Origin: RI-283 sp964487925
GTDB lineage: Bacteria > Pseudomonadota > Gammaproteobacteria > SZUA-140
Assembly (NCBI GenBank): GCA_964487925.1
Contig: CAZASZ010000005.1
Location: forward strand, 1-54,380
Direction: 5' to 3'
Length of the DNA stretch: 54,380 nucleotides
Below the pieces are notes generated by a model. It saw nothing but the letters and a program-made list of their open reading frames with translations, had not been told where the DNA came from and did no database searches. The position numbers and the translations under genes were made by a program. Below, piece by piece: positions 18,264-27,380 of this stretch. The stretch's first letter is position 1; the number at the start of each line of letters is the position of its first letter.

Positions 18264-18893
18264 ATGGCAACAGCCGGAACCAGACGACCAGTGATGACCC
18301 TATATTCACGGCCGGAGTGTCCGGATTGTCACCGAGTCCGTATTGTGCTCGCGGAAAAGAGTATTACGGCGGATATTATCGATGTCGATACCGAAAATCC
18401 CCCCGAAGACCTGATGGATCTCAATGCCTATAGCATGACACCGACGCTGATCGATCGTGATCTCGTGATCTACAATGCCCAGGTGATCATGGAGTATCTG
18501 GACGAGCGTTTTCCGCATCCGCCGCTGATGCCGGTTGATCCCGTTTCGCGGGCGCGTGCTCGACTCATGCTCCATCGAATCGAGACTGACTGGTACGCGA
18601 TCCTGCCCGAGATCACGAATGGCGATGCCAAGAAGGCTGACAAGGCTAGAAAGATCATCCTTGACGACCTGCTTGTATTGTCGCCGATGCTCAGCAAGAA
18701 GTCCTATTTTATGAGTGACGAATTCGCTATGCTCGAGTGCAGTATTGCGCCGATTCTGTGGCGCCTGCCGCAGCTCGGCATTGATCTGCCGGCTGCCGCC
18801 AAACCGATTCAGGAATACGCGGAGCGCCTATTCTCTCGCGAATCCTTCAGGGCCAGCCTTACGGTTCAAGAAGAGGAATTCACAAGCTGGTGA
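18264..18893 (+). CDS. sspA: Stringent starvation protein A
   Basis: RNA-polymerase-associated protein with a glutathione-S-transferase fold that affects transcription in stationary phase and stress. It has 209 residues. The thioredoxin-like domain (about 10-86) contains PECPDCHRVRIVLAEK and VPTL-like TPTLIDRDLVIY. The helical GST-C domain is at about 92-200. It is followed by sspB, the standard pair; the GST-like fold is not expected to be catalytic. Confidence 0.96.
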   Translation: MATAGTRRPVMTLYSRPECPDCHRVRIVLAEKSITADIIDVDTENPPEDLMDLNAYSMTPTLIDRDLVIYNAQVIMEYLDERFPHPPLMPVDPVSRARARLMLHRIETDWYAILPEITNGDAKKADKARKIILDDLLVLSPMLSKKSYFMSDEFAMLECSIAPILWRLPQLGIDLPAAAKPIQEYAERLFSRESFRASLTVQEEEFTSW

Positions 18894-18986
18894 GTGTGGG
18901 TTGACAACACGGTATCCGGATCCGCGCCCGCTGAGTTGGATACCTGACTGGGTCGCCGGGCCAATAGTAAAAGGGGGGGGTAAGCC

Positions 18987-19385
18987 GTGAACGAGATGTC
19001 TTCAAGCAGACCATATCTGGTACGCGCGGTGCGCGAATGGATTTTGGACAATCGACTGACGCCTTATATCCTTGTCCAGGTTGGCCATCCGGGTACCCGT
19101 ATTCCCGAATCCCACTCGGATGGCGACAAGATCGTATTGAATATCAGCGAATCGGCGGTCACGGAATTCCTACTCGACAATGACTACCTGAGCTTTCTGG
19201 CCCGTTTCGGTGGCAAGAGCACTGATGTGTACGTGCCCGTCGATGCCATTCTTGCCATTTATGCCCGTGAAAACGGGGAGGGTATGGTGTTTGACCGGGT
19301 CGAGACCAATATGTCCCAACCTACAAGGACCGGCGCCCAGAGCGCCGGTGGCGGAAAACCCCACCTCGAACTTATCAAATCCTAG
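18987..19385 (+). CDS. sspB: ClpXP adaptor SspB
   Basis: Specificity-enhancing adaptor that binds ssrA-tagged proteins and delivers them to ClpXP. It has 132 residues. I chose GTG 18987 because a run of eight G lies 6 bases upstream; ATG 18996 (MSSSRPYLVRAV) is the alternative and is 15 bases away. The folded domain SRPYLVRAVREWILDN...FGGKSTDVYVPVDAILAIYARENGEG covers about 5-105. A flexible linker leads to the C-terminal ClpX-binding tail (KPHLELIKS). A 10-bp-stem hairpin follows its stop. Confidence 0.95.
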   Translation: MNEMSSSRPYLVRAVREWILDNRLTPYILVQVGHPGTRIPESHSDGDKIVLNISESAVTEFLLDNDYLSFLARFGGKSTDVYVPVDAILAIYARENGEGMVFDRVETNMSQPTRTGAQSAGGGKPHLELIKS

Positions 19386-19390
19386 TGAAC

Positions 19391-19424
19391 CTCTGACAAT
19401 CCGTTGTGCCACGAATTGTCAGAG
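19391..19424. terminator. Hairpin between convergent sspB and FAD-oxidase genes
   Basis: CTCTGACAAT (19391-19400) and ATTGTCAGAG (19415-19424) form a perfect 10-bp stem with a 14-base loop. It fills the 44-bp convergent gap. Neither side has a clear T tract, so it may be a bidirectional but non-canonical terminator. Confidence 0.5.
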
Positions 19425-19429
19425 CGCTC

Positions 19430-20848
19430 CTAGCGCTTTGGCGCTTGTATCTCCGCCGAACTCGCTGCTGGGAACATCTTCCCCGGATTCAGGATGTTGT
19501 GCGGGTCGAAGCGGGCCTTGATATCATGCATGATGGCGAGCGCTTCCCGGTCCAGTTCGCGGGCCACGAATTCTTTTTTAACGAGACCGATGCCGTGCTC
19601 GCCTGACAGCGTTCCGCGGAGCATCAGGACGGCATCGAAGATTCTGTCCAGACAGTCATGGGCGCGTTTCATTTCGGCATCGTCATTGGGGTTGACGAGT
19701 AGATTGACGTGAATATTGCCGTTTCCGGCATGACCGAAATTTACGATCCGAATGCCGTAACGTTTGCTGAACTCCTCAAGCTTCGTGATGAGTACCGGGA
19801 TCTGCGACACCGGTACGACGACGTCTTCGTTGATCTTGCCTGGTGCGACTGTACGCAAGGCTGGTGATAAGGCCTTGCGCATGGCCCAGAGTTGGGCAGC
19901 TTCATCGCGATCCGTAGCGGTTCGCAGACGAACGACGCCCTCGACGGAGGCCGTCGCCGAGATGGCCTGACAGGCCTCGGCCATGAGCGAGGCTGGGCCG
20001 TCGACCTCAATGATCAATAGGGCCCCTGTGTTGTTGGGGATATTGATTTCAGTATGATGGCGCACCATATCGATCGCGGATTTGTCCATGAACTCGAGGG
20101 CGCATGGCGTGATCGGCTGGGCCATGATTCGCGATACGGCATTGGCCGCGGACTGGATATCCCGAAATAATGCCTCGATTGTCGCTACGGCCTCGGCCTT
20201 GGGCGTCAACCGCAAGGTGGCCTCGGTGATTGTGGCCAGGGTACCCTCTGAACCGATCAACAGCCGGGTTAGATCGTACCCAACCACACCCTTGGTCGTA
20301 TAGACCCCCGTGCGTATGGATTCGCCGCTACCGGTTACTGCGCGTAGACCGAGCGTATTTTCCCTGGGTGTGCCGTATTTGACAGCATGGGGACCCGCCG
20401 AGTTGTAGGCCAGGTTGCCACCGATTGTGCAAAAGGCAGCGCTCGTGGGATCAGGTGGCCAGAAGAAGCCAGCGCGGCAGGCAGCTTCCTGGACCTCTTG
20501 GTTTGTAGCCCCGGGTTCGCATACCAGGTAGCGGTTGCCTGCGTCTACTTCGACGACCCTGTTCATGCGCTCTAGACTCAGAACAATGCCGCCGGCCGTA
20601 GGGACCGTCGCGCCCGTGGTGCCGGTACCCCTGCCCCTTGCGATCAGCGGGATGTAGGCGTCGTGGCAGAGCCTGGTAATTGCCGCGACCTGGTCATGGT
20701 CGCGCGCGAAGACCACCGCCTCAGGCAGTGCCTGCAGCTTGCTGTTGTCATATCCGTAGGGCCAGCAATCTGCGGGATCGTGCAATACCTGTTCTGTTCC
20801 GACGATATCGCCGAGGCGGTCGAGGTCGGCCTGACGCACATGGTGCAT
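19430..20848 (-). CDS. FAD-linked oxidase (GlcD/D-lactate dehydrogenase family)
   Basis: A 472-residue flavoprotein of the vanillyl-alcohol-oxidase superfamily. The FAD-binding domain (about 35-215) contains ARGRGTGTTGATVP and the GGNLAYNSAGPHAVKYG stretch. A C-terminal FAD-oxidase domain includes NFGHAGNGNIHVNLLVNP and SGEHGIGLVKKEF, whose histidines are conserved in 2-hydroxyacid dehydrogenases. It probably oxidises glycolate, D-lactate or a similar acid, but glcE and glcF are absent. The substrate cannot be assigned. dolP lies 6 bp upstream on the same strand. Confidence 0.88.
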   Translation of the reverse strand: MHHVRQADLDRLGDIVGTEQVLHDPADCWPYGYDNSKLQALPEAVVFARDHDQVAAITRLCHDAYIPLIARGRGTGTTGATVPTAGGIVLSLERMNRVVEVDAGNRYLVCEPGATNQEVQEAACRAGFFWPPDPTSAAFCTIGGNLAYNSAGPHAVKYGTPRENTLGLRAVTGSGESIRTGVYTTKGVVGYDLTRLLIGSEGTLATITEATLRLTPKAEAVATIEALFRDIQSAANAVSRIMAQPITPCALEFMDKSAIDMVRHHTEINIPNNTGALLIIEVDGPASLMAEACQAISATASVEGVVRLRTATDRDEAAQLWAMRKALSPALRTVAPGKINEDVVVPVSQIPVLITKLEEFSKRYGIRIVNFGHAGNGNIHVNLLVNPNDDAEMKRAHDCLDRIFDAVLMLRGTLSGEHGIGLVKKEFVARELDREALAIMHDIKARFDPHNILNPGKMFPAASSAEIQAPKR

Positions 20849-20854
20849 GTAGGA

Positions 20855-21439
20855 CTAGTCCGTATATTCGAAGACATCAACGACGCGTTTAACGCCATCG
20901 ACCTGTTGCACGGTATCGTGAATGTTCTTGGCCATGGCATGAGAGACGACACCCATAAGGTAGACGACTTTTCCCTCGGTCGTGATCTTGGCGTTGGCTG
21001 CGGAAAATCCCTTGCTCGACAGCAGGGCCAGCTTGACCTTGGTCGTCAGGCCCGCGTCTTTGAATCGCGATTCGACGGAGCTCACTGGCCCAATCGTAAC
21101 GGCATTGTGCACCTGTCGGACTTTGTCTACGTGACGTACGACATCGATAGTGGTATCTCGGGCCTGCGGGGTCGTGGCTTGACCGGTCAGTAGCACAACG
21201 TGATTGAAGCTAGTGGCGGCGATGTTTGTGGTTGTGTCGAGCCCGGGTGTCTGGCCGATCCGGTGGGCGGCAGTGAGTTCGATGCGCTCGTCATCAAACA
21301 TGACCTCGGCGCTACGTGGGTCTACTCCAACTGAGGCACCGCCAACTGCGGCCCCCGCAACCACCGCCCCGCCCACACAGCCTCCCAGAAGCGAAATCAT
21401 GATCAAGACGATGGCGGTCTTCAATAGGGTGATGTACAT
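20855..21439 (-). CDS. dolP: Outer-membrane lipoprotein DolP (BON domains)
   Basis: Lipoprotein of 194 residues with signal peptide and lipobox LLGGC (Cys21). Two BON domains follow (about 50-115 and 128-190), the second ending GVKRVVDVFEYTD. DolP/YraP maintains outer-membrane integrity at division sites and is linked to BAM function in E. coli. The dolP-yraN-lpoA neighbourhood, divergent from rsmI, matches the E. coli yraP-yraN-lpoA region with diaA missing. Confidence 0.93.
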   Translation of the reverse strand: MYITLLKTAIVLIMISLLGGCVGGAVVAGAAVGGASVGVDPRSAEVMFDDERIELTAAHRIGQTPGLDTTTNIAATSFNHVVLLTGQATTPQARDTTIDVVRHVDKVRQVHNAVTIGPVSSVESRFKDAGLTTKVKLALLSSKGFSAANAKITTEGKVVYLMGVVSHAMAKNIHDTVQQVDGVKRVVDVFEYTD

Positions 21440-21448
21440 AGATCTTCC

Positions 21449-21841
21449 TCAAATGTTGTCAAATGCGTTAGGTATCCAGTGGATCTCGAAATCGTGCTGA
21501 CCAGGGCGTAGATCCACGACGTCAAAACGTACCGGGTAGCGCTCGGCGATCGCTTTAGTCAGCATATAATGTTGCGCCGCCCGGACAAGCTTGCCTTGCT
21601 TGCGAGCGTCAACGCTTTCGGCACCGCTGCCGTAGTCCTGTCTTGCTCGGTAACGTACCTCGTAAAACACCAGGGTTGCCCCCTGGCGCATAATTAGATC
21701 GATCTCGCCCATCCGGCAACGATAGTTGCACTCGACAAGAAAGCAGCCCCGCGCCTGCAGGAAACGGCTCGCGGCCCGCTCTGCAGCCCTACCGATTTCG
21801 TTCCGAGCGAATCTAGAGGGGCCGCGCATGTCCGTGGACAA
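21449..21841 (-). CDS. yraN: YraN/UPF0102 family nuclease-like protein
   Basis: A 130-residue protein of the UPF0102 family, which has a restriction-endonuclease-like fold. Its core is GEIDLIMRQGATLVFYEVRYR at about 45-65, with the E-D-ExR/K pattern of that fold, and RAAQHYMLT downstream. The physiological role is unproven. Its first 29 bases overlap the 3' end of lpoA in another frame, so it is likely translated by coupling. diaA, which follows yraN in E. coli, is absent and dolP follows directly. Confidence 0.9.
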   Translation of the reverse strand: MSTDMRGPSRFARNEIGRAAERAASRFLQARGCFLVECNYRCRMGEIDLIMRQGATLVFYEVRYRARQDYGSGAESVDARKQGKLVRAAQHYMLTKAIAERYPVRFDVVDLRPGQHDFEIHWIPNAFDNI

Positions 21842-23705
21842 AGCGTGCCCACTGCAGCTGACGGAAGATGCGTTTACCGTCCTGCAGGGACAACACGCCA
21901 GTCTCTCCGAAATAGCGTTCGTGAGGAAAGGCGCGTAACGTTTCTATATTTTCGATCAGGTGGTAGGCATCGACACCCAAGGCGTAGATCCGGGTATAGC
22001 GGTTCGCATCCTTGGGCCAGAGCTTGTCTATGGTGCGATGGTAGCGAAGTGTAGGGGCGTCGGTTGACAGGACCCAAGGGATATCGCAAAAGGCGACGCC
22101 ATCAAGATCCCGGTTGAAACGGTCCGTATCCTGGCCGGCGAAAATAGATGAGGCGGCATAAACAGGCAGGTCGCTGGCATAGTGAAACTTCAGCTGAGGG
22201 CGAATTAGGCGCCCAACACGAGGATTGGCGACGAGATAGATGAAGTCCGCATCATGGCGTCGGCGCGGTTCCAGCTTTGCCTGTATTCCAAGGCGCCTGT
22301 TTAGCAAGGATGCCCTGCGCTCACTGTCATCAAGGTTGAGCAGCGCCGTGATCGGTTTGGAGAAATCGCTGGCCCCGGGGTCGTAGCGCTGAAACTCGAG
22401 CACCTGGCCGCCAAGCTGTTCCCACTCGCTCTGAAACGCGGTGGTCAGGCGATCACCCCAGCTACCCGTGGGCGCCAGCAACAAGGCCTCGTTATTACCG
22501 TCAAGCCAGGCCCTCTGGGCGACCTGCTTGATCTCATCCTCCGGCGCGAGGCCAAATTGGATCAGGCCTGGCGGGGTCTTGGTCGCCTCGTCCAGATAAT
22601 TGATTACGAGTGTTGTGACGGGAAATGCTGAACGGGCCGCGAGAAGTGCTTCCACAGCCTCCTTGCGGATCGGCCCGATGACAAATTCTGCGCCTTCAGT
22701 AACGGCCTGATCGTAGACAGCACCGACTGACCCGATGTCGTCGCCGATATCATAGACTCGAATGGTCGGTTGATAGGATTGATCGCCGCGATCGTAATAG
22801 GCCATGAAAAAGGCGTCTCGAAAGGCCCCCGCCCACTCCGACAGTTTCCCGCTTTGGGGCAGCAGAAGGGCGATCTGTTTAGGGCGATGGTAGATCTGAG
22901 ACAGCCGTGCATGCACCGAAGCAATGATCGCGGATGATGCCGGATGACCCGGATACAGGCGCCGCCATTGCGCCAAGTTGTCCTCGACCTCCTGGAGGGA
23001 ACCGGGTTGCCCCTTCGAGAGTCTGGCGAGCGCTAACCAACCGCTGAAATGGTCCGGTGGCGGCGCGAGCCCCTGTTCCCGAGCCGGATCTGGAGGCAGT
23101 CTCATCAGGGCCTGCCAGAGGGCCTGTTCGTTGTCGTGGCGATCTTGAATGGAGTCCTGCGCCAACTGATCCTGGCGTGCCGCGCGTTCCCTTGCAGCCT
23201 CAAAAGCTTGGCCAGTGCGTTCATAAGCCAAGGCGCGCAGCTCATGGATCTCTGCCAGGACTACGTGCGACAGCGTCTCCGGCGGGGCGCTGGGCAGGAT
23301 GCTCAAGGCGTCCTCGGGGCGCTGGGTGGCTAGGGCAAGTCGTGCTTCGAGCAATGACTTCCTGCGCATTTGGACGTCTGTTAGGGCCTCCTGGTCAAGC
23401 AATTTCAGAGTGTGGTCGGCACCTTCGATAAAGTTGCCTTTCAACGATTCACCGCTGGCCAGTAGGAGGTAGTCGGCGCGTTCAGTCGAGGCGACAAGGT
23501 CGGCGAGCCTGAGATAGTCGTGAGCCGCCGCCTGGTACTCATTTTGACTTGAGTGTTCGCGCGCCGACGTTGAGAGTATCCGGATCAGCCCCTCCGTGTC
23601 CCCACCCCGTTCGGGGGTCGTACCACATCCCCCCAACAGTAAGGCGCCGATAAGGGCCAAGATAGTCCAGTAGTGGCACTGGTTTGCCGTCAGAGGTCCG
23701 GTCAT
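21813..23705 (-). CDS. lpoA: Penicillin-binding-protein activator LpoA
   Basis: Outer-membrane lipoprotein that reaches through the periplasm to stimulate PBP1A. It has 630 residues, close to E. coli LpoA (678). The signal peptide ends in lipobox LLLGGC (Cys27). The N-terminal half (about 40-250) is helical and TPR-like. The C-terminal half (about 265-620) is a periplasmic-binding-protein-like domain beginning QIALLLPQSGKLSEWAGAFRDAF. It is divergent from rsmI, the conserved arrangement. Confidence 0.93.
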   Translation of the reverse strand: MTGPLTANQCHYWTILALIGALLLGGCGTTPERGGDTEGLIRILSTSAREHSSQNEYQAAAHDYLRLADLVASTERADYLLLASGESLKGNFIEGADHTLKLLDQEALTDVQMRRKSLLEARLALATQRPEDALSILPSAPPETLSHVVLAEIHELRALAYERTGQAFEAARERAARQDQLAQDSIQDRHDNEQALWQALMRLPPDPAREQGLAPPPDHFSGWLALARLSKGQPGSLQEVEDNLAQWRRLYPGHPASSAIIASVHARLSQIYHRPKQIALLLPQSGKLSEWAGAFRDAFFMAYYDRGDQSYQPTIRVYDIGDDIGSVGAVYDQAVTEGAEFVIGPIRKEAVEALLAARSAFPVTTLVINYLDEATKTPPGLIQFGLAPEDEIKQVAQRAWLDGNNEALLLAPTGSWGDRLTTAFQSEWEQLGGQVLEFQRYDPGASDFSKPITALLNLDDSERRASLLNRRLGIQAKLEPRRRHDADFIYLVANPRVGRLIRPQLKFHYASDLPVYAASSIFAGQDTDRFNRDLDGVAFCDIPWVLSTDAPTLRYHRTIDKLWPKDANRYTRIYALGVDAYHLIENIETLRAFPHERYFGETGVLSLQDGKRIFRQLQWARFVHGHARPL

Positions 23706-23920
23706 GAATTGATCAAGAGGTTCCCTAATTAATCGGAAAGGTGGATCGTCTCTGGAAAATCGGTAATATGGCTCTGAGCGCTAATAAGGACGGTCATGTT
23801 GTGCGGGCGTGTCCTTAGGGCAAACGCATCCTCCGCTATCGGCATGACAAGGGCGAATCGCCGTTCCAGTAACCAGCCTCACAGTAAATCAGTTTGACAG
23901 TATCAGGGGGGAGTCATTGA

Positions 23921-24772
23921 GTGTCAATTGTCGCGGGTGTTTTGTATGTGGTAGCAACCCCGATCGGTAATTTAAGCGATATCTCCCCGCGGGCTCAAGA
24001 CATACTTGGGGCGGTCGATCTGATTGCCGCCGAAGATACCCGGCATTCTGTTCGTTTGCTGCGTCATTTCAGGATTCAGACGCCGTGCCAGGCCTATCAT
24101 GACTACAATGAGCAGTCGGCGAGCCGAGCCCTGATCGAACGCATGTCTCGGGGTCAAAGTATCGCCCTGATCAGCGATGCCGGTACTCCGCTGATCAGCG
24201 ATCCGGGCTATCGTCTGATCAGCGAGGCCCAGTTGTCGGGAATCAAGGTTGTCCCGGTGCCGGGGCCATGCGCCATGGTTGCGGCCTTGTCGGCTTCGGG
24301 GTTGCCTACCGACCGCTTCATCTTCGAGGGCTTTCTTCCCGCGAAAGGTCAGGCCCGCCGCCGGCGTCTGGCAGAGCTCGCCGAAGAGACTTCCACCATA
24401 GTCTTCTACGAGTCATCGCACCGTATCCTTGAAACTCTGAGTGACCTCGTGGAGGTCCTTGGCGGTGAGCGCCAGGTATGCCTTGCTCGGGAAATTACCA
24501 AACAGTTCGAGACGATCCGGACGTCGCCAGTCGCCGAGATCCTGGATTGGGTCCGTATTGACAATAACCAGACTCGCGGCGAATTTGTGCTCTGCGTACA
24601 CGGCGCGGTGGCCCAGTCGGATCCGGATTCGAGCGAGGCTCGACGCGTGTTACGCCATCTGACCGCCGAGCTGCCAGGCAGTCAGGCGGTCAAGCTGGCC
24701 GCACGAATTACCGGTCTCCCTAAAAACCGGCTCTATGCATTACTGGTTGAAGGCAATGGAGAGGCGACTTGA
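23921..24772 (+). CDS. rsmI: 16S rRNA (cytidine(1402)-2'-O)-methyltransferase
   Basis: SAM-dependent methyltransferase that modifies C1402 of 16S rRNA. It has 283 residues and a GTG start preceded by GGGGGGAG about 6-7 bases upstream. The tetrapyrrole-methylase-like core has VVATPIGNLSDISPRA, AEDTR, SDAGTPLISDPGY and VPGPCA. The C-terminal helical part ends KNRLYALLVE. Its stop overlaps the TTG start of the ClC gene by four bases. Confidence 0.96.
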   Translation: MSIVAGVLYVVATPIGNLSDISPRAQDILGAVDLIAAEDTRHSVRLLRHFRIQTPCQAYHDYNEQSASRALIERMSRGQSIALISDAGTPLISDPGYRLISEAQLSGIKVVPVPGPCAMVAALSASGLPTDRFIFEGFLPAKGQARRRRLAELAEETSTIVFYESSHRILETLSDLVEVLGGERQVCLAREITKQFETIRTSPVAEILDWVRIDNNQTRGEFVLCVHGAVAQSDPDSSEARRVLRHLTAELPGSQAVKLAARITGLPKNRLYALLVEGNGEAT

Positions 24773-26541
24773 AGCGGAATTGGTTCCGAGGCTATATGGA
24801 TGGGGTTGGCCTTTCGCTGGCGATGTTGGATTCTGGCCTCAAGCGATCGTTGATCGCTCTGGTCTGTGGACTGATCACGGGCATGTTGATGGTTGTATTT
24901 CGCCTCGTAATCGAGGGCTTGCAGGCCTTATTTATCCCCGGCGGGGCGCCTGAGAACTACGAGGCTCTGCCGCCTTGGGCCCGTATACTCTTACCAGTGA
25001 TCGGTGCTCTAGTGATCGCTTGGATCATGCGTAGATTATCGCCGGATTCACGGAAGACAGGCGTTGTACATGTCATGGAGCGGCTTTCCTATCATCGCGC
25101 GCATCTCCCGCCGCTCAATGCCGTCTGGCAGTTCCTCGGCGCGACGCTGGCGATTGTCAGCGGTCAATCCGTGGGTCGGGAAGGTCCCAGTATCCATCTT
25201 GGCGCGGCCTGCAGCGGCCTGGTCTCCGAATATCTGCATCTGCCCCGAAACAGCCAAAGGGTTTTGGTCTCGTGTGGCGTGGCCGCCGCAATCGCGGCAT
25301 CCTTTAATACCCCACTCGCCGGCGTGGTGTTTTCGATGGAGGTGATCATGGCCGAATATACCGTGAGCAGCTTTGTCCCGGTGATCCTGGCCGCGGTAAG
25401 TGCAACTACAGTGATGCAGATATTCTTTGGCGCGGCGCCGGCCTTTCATATCCCCGAGGTACATCTGCGTAGCTTGGCGGAGATCCCATTCATCCTTGCT
25501 GTGGGGATCATCATCGGTGTGATTGCGGTCGCCTTCATTCGTTTGATACGGCTCCTGTCCAGCGCCAGTGACGACATCCCAATGCTCCCGCGCGTCGCAC
25601 TGGCTGGGCTACTGACCGGTCTGATCGCCCTGTGGGTTCCCGATATCATGGGGGTCGGCTATGACACGGTCGATCGGATGTTTTCCGGTGATGTTGCCCT
25701 AGGCTTTCTTTGTTTTCTGGTTGCAGCCAAGGTCTTTGCCACGGGCGGGGCCATCGGTCTGGGTATCCCTGCCGGAGTGATCGGACCGACGATGATCATC
25801 GGTGCCTCCGCCGGTATGGCCATGGGTATGCTGACTCAATACGTCGGGCTTGAGACGGCATCGAGCCCCGCATTTTACGCTGTGATCGGCATGGGGGCTA
25901 TGATGGCAGCGACCTTGCAGGCCCCGCTTGCGGCACTGGCTGCGATCGTCGAGCTGACGGCCAATCCTCACATCATCATGCCGGGGATGCTTGCGATTGT
26001 CAGCGCCGTTATGATTAGCAGAGACGGATTCAGGTGTCCCTCAGTCTTTCAGATGTTGCTTGAGGTGCAAGGCCTGAGTCATAAGGCGCATCCGATGACG
26101 CGCTATCTCCAGAGTATTCCGGTCAATCGCCTCATGGAACCGGCGACAATGGTCCAATATAGCGACGTGCTCCGTGACGGTGAGGTTGAACGAACTCTGG
26201 ATCTGTCCTGGATCATTCTTGTTCGCTCCGAGCATGAATCCTTCGTGTTGGCGAGAGAGGAATTTGAGGCCTGGGTCGATGGCCCGGATGTGGGTCGGGG
26301 CGATGAGGGCCCCGTCTGTCCTGGCCAGCCATCCGAGCGCATCACGATTCAGGGGGATCTGCAGGAGGCCAGCGAACTGCTGGACCGCTCCGGTGCCGAT
26401 TTTCTCTGCGTCGTCCGGGCATCGCCGCACGGCGATCGCTATTGCGGGATTGTTCGCAGGGGTGCGATCGAGGCATACTACCGCGATCAGACGCGGGACC
26501 AAGGCGGCCCTGCTTCGTCCAGTTCATCTCCATCTAATTAA
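24769..26541 (+). CDS. ClC-family chloride channel/transporter with C-terminal regulatory domain
   Basis: A 590-residue ClC protein with about ten to twelve hydrophobic segments to about 430, then a soluble region. The gate motif GREGP is at 136-140 with the gating Glu138. GIPAGVIGP near 335 matches the third ClC motif. The position equivalent to the internal proton glutamate of E. coli ClcA appears to be Val192 (FSMEV), which would favour a channel rather than an antiporter. The C-terminal 150 residues resemble a degenerate CBS pair (MEPATMVQYSDVL... and QEASELLDRSGADFLCVV). The TTG start shares bases with the rsmI stop; ATG 24796 is an alternative. Confidence 0.9.
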   Translation: MKRNWFRGYMDGVGLSLAMLDSGLKRSLIALVCGLITGMLMVVFRLVIEGLQALFIPGGAPENYEALPPWARILLPVIGALVIAWIMRRLSPDSRKTGVVHVMERLSYHRAHLPPLNAVWQFLGATLAIVSGQSVGREGPSIHLGAACSGLVSEYLHLPRNSQRVLVSCGVAAAIAASFNTPLAGVVFSMEVIMAEYTVSSFVPVILAAVSATTVMQIFFGAAPAFHIPEVHLRSLAEIPFILAVGIIIGVIAVAFIRLIRLLSSASDDIPMLPRVALAGLLTGLIALWVPDIMGVGYDTVDRMFSGDVALGFLCFLVAAKVFATGGAIGLGIPAGVIGPTMIIGASAGMAMGMLTQYVGLETASSPAFYAVIGMGAMMAATLQAPLAALAAIVELTANPHIIMPGMLAIVSAVMISRDGFRCPSVFQMLLEVQGLSHKAHPMTRYLQSIPVNRLMEPATMVQYSDVLRDGEVERTLDLSWIILVRSEHESFVLAREEFEAWVDGPDVGRGDEGPVCPGQPSERITIQGDLQEASELLDRSGADFLCVVRASPHGDRYCGIVRRGAIEAYYRDQTRDQGGPASSSSSPSN

Positions 26542-26558
26542 GGCGTTCTGTATCGATC

Positions 26559-26984
26559 ATGTTATGGGTCAAGGCATTTCACGTCATCGCCATGGTGACC
26601 TGGTTCGCGGGGCTATTCTACCTGCCGCGATTATTCGTTTATCACGCTATGTGCGAGGACCGGGAGGGCCGCGAACGTTTCAAAATTATGGAACGGAAGC
26701 TCTACCGTGGCATTCTGACGCCGAGTTCAATCCTGACTGTCGGCCTCGGTATCTGGATGCTTGTCGAATATGGCTGGGCGGCATACGGACATTCGGGATG
26801 GTTGCACGCCAAGCTGTTTTTGGTTGTGTTGCTGCTGGTTTATCAGCACTTTTGCGGGCGTTTCCTGCGTGACTTTCGGGAGGATCGGAATCGCCATGGG
26901 CATGTCTTTTTTCGGTGGTTCAACGAGCTACCAGTCGTATTGCTTGTCGCGATCGTGGGCCTGGTGATTATTCGGCCCTTCTAG
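26559..26984 (+). CDS. hemJ: HemJ-type protoporphyrinogen IX oxidase
   Basis: Four-helix membrane protein of 141 residues that oxidises protoporphyrinogen IX in haem synthesis. The conserved His8 (AFHVIAMVTWFAGLFYLPRLFVYH in two parts) and Lys85 (HAKLFLV) of the family are present. It begins 17 bp after the ClC gene. hemH is on the same strand 3.6 kb downstream, beyond priA. Confidence 0.94.
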   Translation: MLWVKAFHVIAMVTWFAGLFYLPRLFVYHAMCEDREGRERFKIMERKLYRGILTPSSILTVGLGIWMLVEYGWAAYGHSGWLHAKLFLVVLLLVYQHFCGRFLRDFREDRNRHGHVFFRWFNELPVVLLVAIVGLVIIRPF

Positions 26985-27380
26985 TATTCGTATCCCTGTT
27001 TGCCACAAGGCCTTTCCGGCGTGATATTTTTCACGCGATACCGCTTGACAGCGCGCCCTTATCGCGTTCCATATGGGGTGGCTCCTGTGTTTTTATTCAC
27101 ATCGTCGAATAATTGGCGGGAAGCGCGGAGTCCTAGGGCGTAAAATTTTTGTCGCGAATGTTACAGGATTGTAACCAATTGCTTTTTATGACGAAAATAA
27201 TTCGTCTATTTTGTCACCAATCTGTAATGGACACTTATACGACGGGCTTTCAGAGGCCAAGATCGCATTTGTTCCACAAAGTTATCCACAGGAGTTGTGG
27301 AAAAGAGGGAAAGCCGAGTTACGACAAGATGTTAAGCCATTATTCTAGACCAACAGTGATAATTTTGAACTAAGCTCACC
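26985..27380. other. AT-rich intergenic region with DnaA-box cluster upstream of priA
   Basis: This is 396 bp without a gene. A consensus DnaA box TTATCCACA is at 27282-27290 (+). TGTTCCACA at 27270-27278 (+, 7 of 9) and TTTTCCACA at 27304-27296 (-, 8 of 9) flank it. TTCCACAA (27272-27279) and TTGTGGAA (27295-27302) form an 8-bp inverted repeat around the central box. Upstream, 27140-27240 is AT-rich, with the small inverted repeat GTTAC/GTAAC at 27160-27175. Only one GATC is seen nearby. It may be a DnaA-regulated priA promoter or an origin-like site. Confidence 0.6.
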
